From assembly GCF_019880555.1 (NCBI RefSeq), contig NZ_JAINVU010000001.1, forward strand, positions 248,001-312,000: 64,000 nucleotides of DNA, in the 5' to 3' direction. The notes below the pieces were generated by a model that did not search any database, was not told the origin of the DNA, and was given only the letters and a program-made list of their open reading frames with translations. Shown one piece after another: positions 47,351 through 57,210 of the stretch. Each line of letters opens with the position of its first letter. Position 1 is the first letter of the stretch. The DNA comes from Hephaestia mangrovi. GTDB lineage: Bacteria > Pseudomonadota > Alphaproteobacteria > Sphingomonadales > Sphingomonadaceae. A program made the translations under genes and the position numbers.

Positions 47351-47919
47351 GCCGGCTGCCCAGGCATCGTGCCGGGCCGTAGATAAGCGAACATGTGCGC
47401 CACATAATCGGCCTTGCCGAGGTCGACACCCTGATTGCGCAGGATCGCATAGGCCGCCATCACGTGGAAATAGAATTGCGGGACCGTCCAGTCGCGAACA
47501 TATTGCTCGGCTGTAAGATCGAAGATCATCCCCATCGGCAGATCGTGGGCGATCAGGCGCTGCTCGTCTTCATCGACAGGATCGGCCGCGAGCGACTGGA
47601 CGAGCGCGATCGTCTCGTCGATGCGCGCCTTCGCAGCGGCGATCGTGCCGGGATGATCGCCGCCGTTGCGCCCTTCATCGAGCAGCGTCCCGATCGTCGG
47701 CGGGAGCGACTCGCCTTTGAGGCGGTACATACCCTCCTGCGCCTGCACGCAGGCAAAGCGGATCTGCGTAGAGAGCGGGAACATGGCGGAGGCGAGGCGA
47801 GCCGAGAGCAGTGCCTCGGCCTCGGCGGCCGGCTTTTGTGCGGCCGCTTTGTCGAGCCAACCTGACAGCGCCTTGAGCATTTGCACGTAGCTTGGCACGA
47901 CGAAATCGAGCAACGTCAT
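47347..47919 (-). CDS. DUF1993 protein
   Basis: 190 residues starting TLLDFVVPSYVQMLKALSGW. The all-helical DUF1993 fold, a DinB-like bundle, is suggested by AMFPLSTQIRFACVQAQEG and TVPQFYFHVMAAYAILRNQGVDLGKADY. No catalytic residues known. Its stop overlaps the thiD start (GTGA), giving a DUF1993-thiD-rnhB run. A TAGGGT-TCTG-ACCCTA hairpin (47938-47953) lies between it and the glmM stop. Confidence 0.85.
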   Translation of the reverse strand: MTLLDFVVPSYVQMLKALSGWLDKAAAQKPAAEAEALLSARLASAMFPLSTQIRFACVQAQEGMYRLKGESLPPTIGTLLDEGRNGGDHPGTIAAAKARIDETIALVQSLAADPVDEDEQRLIAHDLPMGMIFDLTAEQYVRDWTVPQFYFHVMAAYAILRNQGVDLGKADYVAHMFAYLRPGTMPGQPA

Positions 47920-47950
47920 TATATTTCCTTCTTTACCTAGGGTTCTGACC

Positions 47951-49279
47951 CTAACCGGCCACGGCGGCGCAGATGCGGTTCACCACGGCCTCCACCTGCG
48001 CAGGATCGTCGCCTTCTGCCATCACGCGGATAACCGGCTCGGTGCCCGATTTGCGGATCAGGAGGCGGCCCTTGCCATCGAGTTCGGCTTCGGCCGCGGC
48101 GATCAGCGCCTTGACGCGATCATCTTCCAGCGGGGCGCCGGTATAGCGGACGCTCTTGAGGCGCTGGGGCAGGGGATCGAAGCGGTGGAGCACCTCGCTC
48201 GCCGGAGCGCCGGCCTGGACGAGCTCGGCGAGGATCTGCAGCGCGGCGATCAGGCCGTCGCCGGTGGTGGCATAATCCGACAGGATGATATGGCCCGATT
48301 GCTCGCCGCCGACATTGTAGCCGTCGCGCCGCATCGCCTCGAGCACATAGCGATCGCCGACCGCGGTGCGGATCAGGCCGAGGCCCTGGGCCTCGAGATG
48401 GCGTTCGAGGCCGAGGTTGGACATCACCGTCGCCACCAGCCCGTTACCGGCGAGCTTGCCGCGCTTCGCCCAGTTGGTCGCGATCGTCGCCATCAATTGA
48501 TCGCCATCGACGATCTTGCCGGTTTCGTCGGCGACGATGAGGCGATCGGCATCGCCATCGAGCGCGATACCGAGATGGGCGCCCGAGGCGACGACGGTTT
48601 CGCACATCGTCTCGGGCGCGGTCGAGCCGACGCCCTTGTTGATGTTGAGGCCATTGGGCTCGACGCCGAGCGCGATCACGTCAGCGCCCAACTCCCACAG
48701 CGCCGAAGGCGCGACCTGATAAGCGGCGCCGTTGGCGCAATCGACGACGACCTTGAGGCCATCGAGCGTCAGGCTTTCCGGAAAGGTCGACTTGGCGGCA
48801 TGGATATAGCGGCCCCGAGCGTCCTCGACGCGGCGGGCGCGGCCGATATTGGCGGGCTCGGCGAGCGGGATATCGCCTTCGATTAACGCCTCGATCCTGG
48901 CTTCATCCTCGTCGGACAGCTTGTAGCCGTCCGGCCCGAACAATTTGATGCCGTTGTCGGCGAAGGGATTGTGGCTGGCCGAGATCATCACGCCGAGATC
49001 GGCGCGCATCGAATGGACCAGCATCGCCACCGCGGGCGTCGGCATCGGGCCGACCAGCACGACGTCCATGCCGACCGCGGTGAAGCCCGCAACCATCGCA
49101 TTTTCGAGCATATAGCCGGACAAGCGCGTGTCCTTGCCGATCACCACGCGATGCTTGTGATTGCCGCGGACGAAATGCGCGCCGGCTGCCATGCCGACCT
49201 TCATCGCCATCGCCGCCGTCATCGGCGCGTGGTTGGTGAGACCGCGAATACCGTCGGTACCGAAATATTTTCTTGCCAT
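47951..49279 (-). CDS. glmM: Phosphoglucosamine mutase
   Basis: Makes glucosamine-1-phosphate for peptidoglycan and LPS precursors. 442 residues, normal length: [15 protein letters not shown] at the start, the phosphorylated Ser in [17 protein letters not shown], the metal-binding loop [12 protein letters not shown] and the sugar-binding [10 protein letters not shown]. The phosphate-binding end is [15 protein letters not shown]. Divergent from the symporter gene with 75 bp between starts. Confidence 0.96.
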   Translation of the reverse strand: MARKYFGTDGIRGLTNHAPMTAAMAMKVGMAAGAHFVRGNHKHRVVIGKDTRLSGYMLENAMVAGFTAVGMDVVLVGPMPTPAVAMLVHSMRADLGVMISASHNPFADNGIKLFGPDGYKLSDEDEARIEALIEGDIPLAEPANIGRARRVEDARGRYIHAAKSTFPESLTLDGLKVVVDCANGAAYQVAPSALWELGADVIALGVEPNGLNINKGVGSTAPETMCETVVASGAHLGIALDGDADRLIVADETGKIVDGDQLMATIATNWAKRGKLAGNGLVATVMSNLGLERHLEAQGLGLIRTAVGDRYVLEAMRRDGYNVGGEQSGHIILSDYATTGDGLIAALQILAELVQAGAPASEVLHRFDPLPQRLKSVRYTGAPLEDDRVKALIAAAEAELDGKGRLLIRKSGTEPVIRVMAEGDDPAQVEAVVNRICAAVAG

Positions 49280-49354
49280 CGTGCGTCGTTTCCGCCCCGC
49301 TATAGCCTTCAGGGAATCTCAGCCTTGTAGCGGCGGGAAGAAAGGAGCGCGAGC

Positions 49355-50617
49355 ATGTCTCAGCCGACACGAATTCTGTTGGCGTTGGTTGCCGGGCTGG
49401 CACTCGGGATCGCGGCCGCGAGTCTCGGCTGGGCCGACACGCTGGTGCCGATTTCCCGGCCGGTCGGTCATCTATGGCTCAACGCACTGGAGATGACGAT
49501 CATCCCGCTGGTGATGGCGCTGGTGGTGACGGGTATAGCGGCGACCGCCGAGGCCGCCAACGCGGGGCGGATCGCGGCGCGCGCGATCGTCACCTTCATC
49601 ATAATGTTATGGCTGTTTTCGGCGCTGGCGGCAGTGATGGTGCCGTTGTTGCTCAAGGTGTGGCCATTGGGCGCGGACGCGGCGGCAAGCCTGCGCGGTG
49701 CGCTGTCCAGCGCCAAGCCGGTCGGCACCGTGCCGGGCTTCGGCGACTTCCTGGTCGGCATCGTGCCGACCAACGCGCTGGCGGCAGCGGCGAGCGACGC
49801 GTTTCTGCCGTTCATCGTCTTCACCCTCGTGTTCGCCTTTGCGCTGACCCGCCTGCCGGCCGAGCAACGCGAGCGGCTGACGGGCCTGTTCGAGGCGCTG
49901 CGCGATGCGATGCTGGTGATGATCGGCTGGGTGCTGCTGATCGCGCCGCTCGGCGTTTTCGCGCTTGCCTTCACGGTGGGCGCGCAGGCGGGCGTGGCGG
50001 CATTCGGGGCGCTGATCCACTATATCCTGATGGTCTCGTCGGTCGGCGTGGTGATCGGCCTGCTCGGCTATCCGGTGGCGATGATCGGCGGCCGCGTATC
50101 GCTGGTCCGCTTTGCGCGTGCAGTGGCGCCGGCGCAGGCGGTGGCGCTGTCAACCGAATCGTCGCTCGCATCCTTGCCGGCGATGCTGCGCGGGGCTGAA
50201 GACCTCGACGTGCCGGTCGCGGTGTCGGGCGTGGTGCTGCCGATCGCCACCGCGATCTTCCGTGCGACGAGCCCGGCGATGAACCTCGCCGTTGCCATCT
50301 ACATTGCCCATTGGTTCGGCGTGCCGCTGACGGCGACCACGCTGGCAACCGGCCTTGCGGTGGCGGCGATCACGACATTGGGCTCGGTCAGCCTGCCGGG
50401 ACAGATCAGCTACGTCGCGTCGATCGCCCCGATTGCCGTCGCGATGGGCGTGCCGCTGGCCCCGCTGGGGCTGCTCGTCGCCGTCGAAACGCTGCCCGAT
50501 ATCGTCCGGACGGTCGGCAACGTGACGATGGACCTTGCGGTTACGACGATGATCGCCGCGCGGGGGCCGCGAAGCGATGGGTTCGACGAGGGAGACACGC
50601 TGCTGCGGGCAAGCTGA
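49355..50617 (+). CDS. Dicarboxylate/amino acid:cation symporter
   Basis: 420 residues of the SDF (GltP/DctA) family, with eight or more membrane helices. Landmarks are WLNALEMTIIPLVMALVVTG, SLASLPAMLRGAEDL in place of the serine-rich hairpin loop, and the last conserved stretch TMDLAVTTMIAARG. The ion and substrate loop NLAVAIYIAHWFGVPLT is somewhat divergent. Substrate could be glutamate, aspartate or a C4-dicarboxylate. Confidence 0.88.
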   Translation: MSQPTRILLALVAGLALGIAAASLGWADTLVPISRPVGHLWLNALEMTIIPLVMALVVTGIAATAEAANAGRIAARAIVTFIIMLWLFSALAAVMVPLLLKVWPLGADAAASLRGALSSAKPVGTVPGFGDFLVGIVPTNALAAAASDAFLPFIVFTLVFAFALTRLPAEQRERLTGLFEALRDAMLVMIGWVLLIAPLGVFALAFTVGAQAGVAAFGALIHYILMVSSVGVVIGLLGYPVAMIGGRVSLVRFARAVAPAQAVALSTESSLASLPAMLRGAEDLDVPVAVSGVVLPIATAIFRATSPAMNLAVAIYIAHWFGVPLTATTLATGLAVAAITTLGSVSLPGQISYVASIAPIAVAMGVPLAPLGLLVAVETLPDIVRTVGNVTMDLAVTTMIAARGPRSDGFDEGDTLLRAS

Positions 50618-50719
50618 TGAAACGGCGCCGGAAAGGTGCACCCCTTTGGATCACGGTTCGTCGACGGAACAAAACGCTTCGTCGCGCCGTTTGTTATCCA
50701 TCGTAAGGGAGTGAAGCCC

Positions 50720-50944
50720 ATGAAGGACGTTCATCTGCCGCGTTACGGCTATCGAATGCATTATCGCGAAGGCGAGGTGAACCATTGCCCTGGTTGCAGC
50801 CAGACGCAGTGGATCGTTGGGCGCCTGACCGCCGAATGCGCCTTTTGCGCGACCGCTATCCCAGTGCGCGCCGCCGGTATGACGGGCACGGGCCTGTTCC
50901 GCGTCGGGCAGCGGCCGGTGAGCCGGTTCCCGATTGCCGCGTAA
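50720..50944 (+). CDS. Small zinc-ribbon-like protein
   Basis: 74 residues from the ATG at 50720. Two Cys pairs, HCPGCSQTQW and ECAFCATAIP, form a probable C4 zinc ribbon. The N-terminus is LPRYGYRMHYREGEVN. The spacing is that of small conserved sphingomonad proteins with no known function. An in-frame upstream extension to 50636 is possible but has no good ribosome site. Confidence 0.6.
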   Translation: MKDVHLPRYGYRMHYREGEVNHCPGCSQTQWIVGRLTAECAFCATAIPVRAAGMTGTGLFRVGQRPVSRFPIAA

Positions 50945-50954
50945 TAGGGCGGAT

Positions 50955-51053
50955 CGTCACCCTGAACTCGGTTCAAGGCCGTGGTGCCCCATCGCCGTCA
51001 TTCACGCCGGTTGGTGTTGTGCCATGGATGCTGAAACGAGTTCAGCGTGACGA
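50955..51053. repeat. Palindromic repeat, copy 4
   Basis: Bounded by CGTCACCCTGAACTCGG at the left and TGCTGAAACGAGTTCAG plus CGTGACG at the right, around GC-rich sequence. Same composite organisation as the other copies, but more divergent. It lies between two convergent genes. Confidence 0.75.
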
Positions 51054-51056
51054 CGC

Positions 51057-52769
51057 TCAAGCGGCGAATGCGGGTGGATCGATCGCGTAGAGCATCGCCG
51101 CCGGCGCGCACGCCGCGGCTTCGAGGCCGAGCGCCTCGGGCACGATCTGCGCAACGTAGAATTGCGCGGTGGCGCGCTTCATCGCCAGAAAATCGGGATC
51201 GCCCTCGCTATCCGCCGCGATGCGCCCCTGCCGCTCCATCAACCAGCCACACACCGCCACCGACAGCATCGTGAGGAACGGATAGCTGCCGGCCAGCCGG
51301 TCATCGGATTCCGCCGCCAGCAGGTGTCGCGCAACACGCTCGCACGCATCGACCAGCTGGATGAGATGTGCATCCCGGGCTTCCGCGCGCATGTCGGCGA
51401 CCAGCCGGGCAAACACGCCGCCATTGTCCATCGATAATTTCCGACCCACGAGATCGGCGGCCTGGATGCCGTTGGTGCCTTCGTAGATCGGCGTGATGCG
51501 CGCATCGCGGAAATACTGGGCGACGCCGGTTTCCTCGATATAGCCCATGCCGCCATGCACCTGCACGCCGAGGCTCGCGACCTCGTTGCCGAGATCGGTG
51601 CCATGCGCCTTGGCGAGCGGAGTGACGAGTTCGAGCCGCTCGCCAGCGGCATCGTCACCCAGCGCGGCGCGATCGACTTGCGATGCCGCGTAATAGACCA
51701 GCGCGCGCGCCGCCTGCGTCTGCGCCTTCATCCGCATCAGCATGCGGCGGACGTCGGGATGCTCGATGATCGCGGCCGGCTTGCCCGCGCGATAGCCCTG
51801 GATGCGCTCGCGGGCATAAGCGACCGCAGCCTGCGTCGCGGCTTCGGCCACCTGCACGCCCTGCAGGCCGACGTTGAGCCGGGCATTGTTCATCATCGTG
51901 AACATCGCGCGCATCCCGCCCAGCTCCGGGCCGATCAGCTCGCCGATGCACTCGCCATTGTCGCCGAACGACAGCACGCAGGTCGGCGAGCCGTGCAATC
52001 CCATCTTGTGCTCGATCGAGACGACGCGGATGTCGTTGAAAGCGGCCGGCCGACCATCGGCATCGAGCCGGTATTTGGGCACGAGGAACAGCGAGATGCC
52101 CTTGGTGCCGGCGGGCGCGTCCGGGGTGCGCGCGAGCACGAGGTGGACGATGTTCTCCGCCATGTCGTGATCGCCGAACGAGATGAAGATCTTGGTGCCG
52201 GTAATCGAATACGTGCCGTCGCCGCGCGGGGTCGCCTTGGTCTTGAGCGCGCCGACATCGGAGCCCGCCTGTGGCTCGGTGAGGTTCATCGTGCCGGTCC
52301 AGGCGCCGGTCGCGAGGTGCGGGAGGTAGGCCGATTGCTGCTCCGCGCTGCCGTGATGCGTCAGCGCCTCGATCGCGCCGACGGTGAGGGTGGGGGCGAG
52401 CGCGAGGCTCAAATTGGCGCCGCCCAGCGTGTCGAGCACGGCGGCCTGAATGACGAACGGCAGGCCTTGCCCGCCCCATGCCTCGGGCACGCCGATCGTG
52501 CCCCAGCCGCCCTCGACATAGGCCTTGTAGGCGCGAACGAAGCCTTCGGGCATGACCACGCCGCGCTCGGTCCATTTTGCGCCCACCGTATCGCCCTCGC
52601 GGTTGAGCGGCGCCCATTCGCCCATTGCCAGCTGGCCGATGCCGTCGAGCACCGCGTCGATCACATCGGGGCTGGCGGCGGCGAAGCGATCCGCGGCGGC
52701 GAGATCGCCGATGCCGGCGATATGATCGAGCACGAAGCGCTGATCGGCAGTGGCGGCGGCAAACGGCAT
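51057..52769 (-). CDS. Acyl-CoA dehydrogenase
   Basis: FAD enzyme of beta-oxidation, 570 residues. It has the N-terminal helical cap, the core with MNLTEPQAGSDVGALKTKA and GTKIFISFGDHDMAENIVHLVLA, and the catalytic Glu in ITPIYEGTNGIQAADLVGR. A C-terminal extension (about 460-570) marks the long type with an AcdA-like C-terminal domain. The N-terminus beginning MPFAAATADQRFVLDHIAG is usual for this subgroup. Chain length and substrate unknown. Divergent from the Sua5 gene. Confidence 0.93.
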   Translation of the reverse strand: MPFAAATADQRFVLDHIAGIGDLAAADRFAAASPDVIDAVLDGIGQLAMGEWAPLNREGDTVGAKWTERGVVMPEGFVRAYKAYVEGGWGTIGVPEAWGGQGLPFVIQAAVLDTLGGANLSLALAPTLTVGAIEALTHHGSAEQQSAYLPHLATGAWTGTMNLTEPQAGSDVGALKTKATPRGDGTYSITGTKIFISFGDHDMAENIVHLVLARTPDAPAGTKGISLFLVPKYRLDADGRPAAFNDIRVVSIEHKMGLHGSPTCVLSFGDNGECIGELIGPELGGMRAMFTMMNNARLNVGLQGVQVAEAATQAAVAYARERIQGYRAGKPAAIIEHPDVRRMLMRMKAQTQAARALVYYAASQVDRAALGDDAAGERLELVTPLAKAHGTDLGNEVASLGVQVHGGMGYIEETGVAQYFRDARITPIYEGTNGIQAADLVGRKLSMDNGGVFARLVADMRAEARDAHLIQLVDACERVARHLLAAESDDRLAGSYPFLTMLSVAVCGWLMERQGRIAADSEGDPDFLAMKRATAQFYVAQIVPEALGLEAAACAPAAMLYAIDPPAFAA

Positions 52770-52816
52770 GGCGTCCTCTCTTGTCGTTCCTCGCCGGGCG
52801 CTATAGCGCCGCACGC

Positions 52817-53782
52817 ATGACGGCGCCAAACCGCCCATATGAAACGCGCACCTTCCCCTACGGCACCGCCGCGATCGCCGAGGCGGCACGGCTGATCGCG
52901 ATGGGCGAACCGGTCGCGGTGTCGACCGAAACGGTCTACGGCCTCGCTGCCGACGCGACCGATTCGGCGGCCGTCGCGCGCATATACGCCGCCAAGGGGC
53001 GGCCTAGTTTCAACCCGCTGATCGTGCACGTGCCCGATCTGGCAGCCGCCGAGCGGATCGCGGTGTTCGATGAATCGTCGCGGGCACTGGCAAAGGCTTT
53101 CTGGCCGGGGCCGCTGACGCTGGTGCTGCCGTTGCGGCCCGACGCCGGGATTGCGGCGCTGGTGACGGCGGGGCTCGACACGATCGCGCTCCGGGTGCCG
53201 GCGCATCGCGCGATGCGGGCGCTGCTCGCCGCGACCGGCAAACCGCTGGCCGCGCCATCGGCCAACGCCTCGAACCGGATCAGCCCGACGCGCGCCGAGC
53301 ATGTGCTGGCGAGCCTCGACGGACGGATCGCGCTGGTGGTCGACGACGGGCCGACCAAGGCCGGGGTGGAGTCGACGATCGTCAAGGATGGCGCGATCCT
53401 GCGCCCGGGGCCGATCACGGCGAGCGAGCTCCGCGCTGTTCTGCCGGACGGGAGCCGGGCCGATAGCGCATTGCCGGCCTCAGAAACGGCGCAAGTGACC
53501 GCGCCCGGCCAGCTCGCGAGCCATTATGCGCCGATCAAGACAGTCCGCCTGAACGCCCGGCAAGCCGAACCCGACGAATGGCTGATCGGCTTCGGAGCGA
53601 TTGCCGGCGATGATACGCTGTCCTCGTCAGGCAACCTTGTCGAAGCGGCCGCGCGGCTGTTCGACGCGCTGCACCAGGCCGACTCATCGCCGAAAGCGCG
53701 CATTGCGGTGGCGCCGGTCCCCCGCAGCGGCGTCGGCGTGGCGATCAACGACCGTCTTGCCCGTGCGGCGCATCGCGGCTGA
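52817..53782 (+). CDS. L-threonylcarbamoyladenylate synthase, Sua5/YrdC
   Basis: First step of t6A tRNA modification, making threonylcarbamoyl-AMP. 321 residues, so the two-domain Sua5 type. The YrdC domain has AVSTETVYGLAADAT, IYAAKGRPSFNPLIVHV, FWPGPLTLVLP, IALRVPAHRAM and PSANASNRISPT. A linker and the small Sua5 domain (from about residue 230) follow, with GQLASHYAPIKTVRL. Start ATG at 52817 is 48 bp from the divergent acyl-CoA dehydrogenase start. Confidence 0.95.
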   Translation: MTAPNRPYETRTFPYGTAAIAEAARLIAMGEPVAVSTETVYGLAADATDSAAVARIYAAKGRPSFNPLIVHVPDLAAAERIAVFDESSRALAKAFWPGPLTLVLPLRPDAGIAALVTAGLDTIALRVPAHRAMRALLAATGKPLAAPSANASNRISPTRAEHVLASLDGRIALVVDDGPTKAGVESTIVKDGAILRPGPITASELRAVLPDGSRADSALPASETAQVTAPGQLASHYAPIKTVRLNARQAEPDEWLIGFGAIAGDDTLSSSGNLVEAAARLFDALHQADSSPKARIAVAPVPRSGVGVAINDRLARAAHRG

Positions 53783-53872
53783 CGATACCTTTACGACGCC
53801 GAAACAACCCCTAAACTCGCTATGCCTCGCGAGTCGCAGGCCCGACGGGGCGATGACAGGAAGGGGGTTGCC

Positions 53873-54604
53873 ATGACCAACATCCAACGTGGATTTGCGG
53901 AATTGTTCGGAACGTTCTGGCTGGTGTTCGGCGGCTGCGGCGCGGCCGTGCTCGCGGCTGGCGTGCCGAGCGTGGGGATCGGCTATGCGGGCGTCGCGCT
54001 GGCGTTCGGCCTCACGGTGCTGACGATGGCCTATACGATCGGCCATATTTCGGGGTGTCACCTCAACCCGGCGGTGACGATCGGCTTGTGGGCCGGCGGC
54101 CGTTTCCCGGCCAAGGACATTCCGCTCTACGTCATCGCGCAGGTGATCGGTGCGATCGCGGCGGCCGCGGTGCTTTACCTGATCGCCAGCGGCAATGCCG
54201 ATTATTCGCTCGCCACCAACGGGCTGGCGGCGGACGGCTTCGGCGCGCACTCGCCACAGGGCTATTCGATGCTGTCCGGGCTGGTGAGCGAGACGGTGCT
54301 GACGTTCTTCTTCCTGCTCGTCATCATGGGATCGACCGACAGCCGCACGCCGGCCGGTTTCGCGCCGATCGCGATCGGGCTGTCGCTGACGCTGATCCAC
54401 CTGATCAGCATCCCCGTCACCAACACGTCGGTCAATCCGGCGCGCTCCACCGGGCCGGCGCTGATCCAGGGCGGCTGGGCGTTGCAGCAGCTCTGGCTGT
54501 TCTGGGTGGCGCCGATCGCCGGCGGCGTGATCGGCGGGCTGGTCTACAAGACGCTTGGCGCCGACGCGACCAGGCGGCCGGACATTACCGGCGATCCGCT
54601 CTGA
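53873..54604 (+). CDS. aqpZ: Aquaporin Z
   Basis: Water channel of the inner membrane. 243 residues, six helices and the two NPA half-helices: [14 protein letters not shown] and [38 protein letters not shown] is the first helix. ATG at 53873 follows a Shine-Dalgarno AGGAAGGGGG. The selectivity residues around GCHLNP and ARS fit orthodox water channels rather than GlpF. Confidence 0.96.
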   Translation: MTNIQRGFAELFGTFWLVFGGCGAAVLAAGVPSVGIGYAGVALAFGLTVLTMAYTIGHISGCHLNPAVTIGLWAGGRFPAKDIPLYVIAQVIGAIAAAAVLYLIASGNADYSLATNGLAADGFGAHSPQGYSMLSGLVSETVLTFFFLLVIMGSTDSRTPAGFAPIAIGLSLTLIHLISIPVTNTSVNPARSTGPALIQGGWALQQLWLFWVAPIAGGVIGGLVYKTLGADATRRPDITGDPL

Positions 54605-54655
54605 TCGGACGGCAGGGGGCGTGACGCGACCGCGCCGCGCCCCTTAACGCCGGCA

Positions 54656-55201
54656 TCAGGCGCCGGCGGTTTCCTTGACGCGGTTGGCGAAGCTCTTGCG
54701 GAGCTTCTGCAGCTTGGGCGGGATCACCGCCAGGCAATAGGGATTCCGCTGCCCTTCGCCTTCCCAATATTCCTGATGGTAATCCTCGGCGGGCCACCAT
54801 TGGTCGGCGAGTTCGATAGAGGTGACGATCGGCGCCGGCCAGTTCGCCTGGTTGCGCTCGATCGCTTCCAGCGCGGCGTGGTGCTGCATCTGGTCCTGCG
54901 GGAAGATCGCCGAGCGATATTGCGTGCCGACGTCGTTGCCCTGCCGGTTGAGCTGGGTGGGATCGTGCGTCGCGAAAAAAATGTCGAGCAGATCGGCATA
55001 GCGCACGGCCTCGGGATCGTAGGTGATGCGGATCGCCTCGGCATGGCCGGTCTCGCCCGAGCATACTTCCTTGTAGGTGGGGTGGTCCTTCGAGCCGCCG
55101 ATATAGCCGCTTTCGACCTTGGTGACGCCGATCACGTCATTGAACACTGCCTCGGTGCACCAGAAGCAGCCGCCCGCCAGGACCGCGGTTTCGCTTGCCA
55201 T
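54656..55201 (-). CDS. msrA: Peptide-methionine (S)-S-oxide reductase
   Basis: Repairs S-isomers of methionine sulfoxide. 181 residues; catalytic Cys12 in AGGCFWCTEAVF. Substrate-binding Glu and Tyr are in GYIGGSKDHPTYKEV and the Asp in SIELADQWWPAEDYHQEY. The Shine-Dalgarno AAGGAG sits eight bases before ATG. Divergent from galE across a region full of inverted repeats. Confidence 0.96.
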   Translation of the reverse strand: MASETAVLAGGCFWCTEAVFNDVIGVTKVESGYIGGSKDHPTYKEVCSGETGHAEAIRITYDPEAVRYADLLDIFFATHDPTQLNRQGNDVGTQYRSAIFPQDQMQHHAALEAIERNQANWPAPIVTSIELADQWWPAEDYHQEYWEGEGQRNPYCLAVIPPKLQKLRKSFANRVKETAGA

Positions 55202-55226
55202 AATGATACTCCTTCTGTTTGTGGGC

Positions 55227-55313
55227 GGCACCGGACCGCTCCCCCATGTAATACTGCCGTTGGGCGGATGGGGAGGGGGCCGGTGCCGGACGGAATGCAC
55301 GTCGTGCATTCCC
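55227..55313. repeat. Inverted repeats between msrA and galE
   Basis: Outer arms GGCACCGG (55227-55234) and CCGGTGCC (55281-55288) enclose a further CTCCCCCAT/ATGGGGAG pairing. Next to it is a separate near-perfect 21-bp palindrome with arms GGAATGCACG/CGTGCATTCC around one base (55293-55313). The second could be an operator for galE, whose start is 45 bp away. Confidence 0.6.
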
Positions 55314-55358
55314 GAACTCGGCCTGAATGTAGTGTGCCAGTCAGCAAAGGGAAACCGT

Positions 55359-56351
55359 ATGGCCAAAGGTAGCGTATTGGTGACCGGCGGCGCCGGCTAT
55401 ATCGGCAGCCACGCGGTGCTGGCGCTCGCCGATGCCGGCTGGGACGTTGTGGTGATCGACAATCTCGTCACCGGCTTTGCCTGGGCGGTCGATCCGCGTG
55501 CCACGCTGGTCGAGATGGCGGTCGAAGACCCGGCGGTGCGCGAGGTGATGCGCGAGCATGACGTGTCCGCGGTGATGCACTTCGCCGGATCGGTGGTGGT
55601 GCCCGAATCGGTCAGCGATCCGCTCAAATATTACCGTAACAACACCGCCGCGAGCCGCTCGCTGATCGAGAGTGCGGTGGCCTCGGGCGTGAAACACTTC
55701 ATCTTCTCCTCGACCGCCGCGACCTATGGCATTCCCGAGGTCGTGCCGGTTTCGGAGGACAGCCCGAAACAGCCGATCAATCCCTATGGCACGTCCAAGC
55801 TGATGACCGAGATCATGCTGAAGGATACTGCCGCTGCACACCCGATCAATTATTGTGCGCTCCGGTATTTCAACGTCGCGGGCGCCGATCCGCAAGGCCG
55901 CTCCGGCCAGTCGACGGCGGGGGCGACGCACCTCATCAAGGTCGCGGTCGAGGCGGCGACGGGCAAGCGCGATCACGTCTCGGTATTCGGCACCGATTTT
56001 GCGACGCCCGACGGCACCGGTGTGCGCGACTATATTCACGTCAGCGATCTCGCGGCTGCGCATGTCGATGCGCTGGAGGCGCTGATCGCCGAACCCGGGC
56101 GCAATCTGACGATGAACTGCGGTTATGGCCGCGGCTATTCGGTGCTCGAGGTGCTCGACGCGGTCGATCGCGTAACCAACATGACGATCGATCGGCGCCT
56201 GGAGGGCCGCCGCGTCGGCGATCCCGACGCGCTGGTTGCGGACAATGCCCGCATTCTGGAAACGCTGCCCTGGCGCCCGCAACGCGACGACCTGGACCTC
56301 ATCGTCCGCGATGCGCTTGCCTGGGAGCGCAAGCTGGCCGAGCGCGGCTGA
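55359..56351 (+). CDS. galE: UDP-glucose 4-epimerase
   Basis: Extended SDR that interconverts UDP-glucose and UDP-galactose. 330 residues: NAD motif VLVTGGAGYIGSHAVLAL, catalytic Ser in FSSTAATYG, Tyr-Lys in NPYGTSKLMTE, and RYFNVAGADPQGRSGQ. GVRDYIHVSDLAAAHVDAL is the usual C-terminal signature. The GAT(Y)GIPE region lacks insertions. With ugd it serves nucleotide-sugar supply. Confidence 0.95.
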   Translation: MAKGSVLVTGGAGYIGSHAVLALADAGWDVVVIDNLVTGFAWAVDPRATLVEMAVEDPAVREVMREHDVSAVMHFAGSVVVPESVSDPLKYYRNNTAASRSLIESAVASGVKHFIFSSTAATYGIPEVVPVSEDSPKQPINPYGTSKLMTEIMLKDTAAAHPINYCALRYFNVAGADPQGRSGQSTAGATHLIKVAVEAATGKRDHVSVFGTDFATPDGTGVRDYIHVSDLAAAHVDALEALIAEPGRNLTMNCGYGRGYSVLEVLDAVDRVTNMTIDRRLEGRRVGDPDALVADNARILETLPWRPQRDDLDLIVRDALAWERKLAERG

Positions 56352-56352
56352 G

Positions 56353-57210
56353 ATGACGCATCGCCTGCGCTCGCTGCTGTTCGTTCCCGGCGACCGTCCC
56401 GACCGGATGGAGAAGGCACTGGCTTCGGGAGCCGACGCGCTGATCCTCGATCTGGAAGACGCCGTCGCCCCGGACGCGAAGCCGGCGGCGCGTGAGGCGG
56501 TGGCCGCGTTCCTGCGCAAGGCACGCACGATCTCGCTTTATGTCCGGATCAACCCGCTCGATGGCGGGCTGGCCGAGGATGATCTCGCCGCGGTGTTGCC
56601 GGCCCGCCCCGATGGCATCGTGTTGCCGAAAGCGGAGGGCGCCGCCTCGCTCCGCGAACTCGATGCCCGGCTCGACGGTGCCATCGCCATCCTGCCGATC
56701 GCGACCGAAACGCCGGCGGCGATCTTCGCGCTGGGAAGCTATGGCGGCGTCACGCCCCGACTCGCCGGCCTGACATGGGGCGCCGAGGATCTGCCCGCGG
56801 CGATCGGTGCGGCGACCTCGCGAGAGGCGGACGGCAGCTATACGCCGCCCTACCAACTTGCCCGCTCGTTGACGCTGTTCGGCGCTCATGCCGCGGGCGT
56901 CGCGGCGATCGAGACGGTCTATCCCGATTTCCGCGATCTCGACGGGCTCGCCGCTTACGCCAAGCGCGGCGCGCGCGACGGGTTTGCCGGGATGATGGCG
57001 ATCCATCCCGCGCAGGTGGCGGTCATCAACGCGACCTTCACGCCCGGCGCGGACGACGTGGCCCATGCCCGCCGTGTGGTCGCCTTGTTCGCCGCCAATC
57101 CGGGCGCGGGGGCGCTGAGCCTCGACGGCAAGATGATCGATGCGCCGCACTTGAAGGCAGCGCGCGCCTTACTCGCCCGCGCGGGCGAGCCGGATGTGCG
57201 CGCCGATTGA
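56353..57210 (+). CDS. CitE-like HpcH/HpaI aldolase/lyase family protein
   Basis: 285 residues, TIM barrel. LRSLLFVPGDRPDRMEKAL and DALILDLEDAVAPDAKPAAR are the family start. Metal ligands include the Glu in the PIATETPAAIF strand and the Asp in WGAEDLPAAIG; the end is GMMAIHPAQVAVIN. Relatives are citrate lyase beta, malyl-CoA lyase and citramalyl-CoA lyase; without citDF genes nearby a CoA-ester lyase or thioesterase is more likely. It begins two bases after galE and ends overlapping the PAP2 gene by 42 bp. Confidence 0.85.
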   Translation: MTHRLRSLLFVPGDRPDRMEKALASGADALILDLEDAVAPDAKPAAREAVAAFLRKARTISLYVRINPLDGGLAEDDLAAVLPARPDGIVLPKAEGAASLRELDARLDGAIAILPIATETPAAIFALGSYGGVTPRLAGLTWGAEDLPAAIGAATSREADGSYTPPYQLARSLTLFGAHAAGVAAIETVYPDFRDLDGLAAYAKRGARDGFAGMMAIHPAQVAVINATFTPGADDVAHARRVVALFAANPGAGALSLDGKMIDAPHLKAARALLARAGEPDVRAD

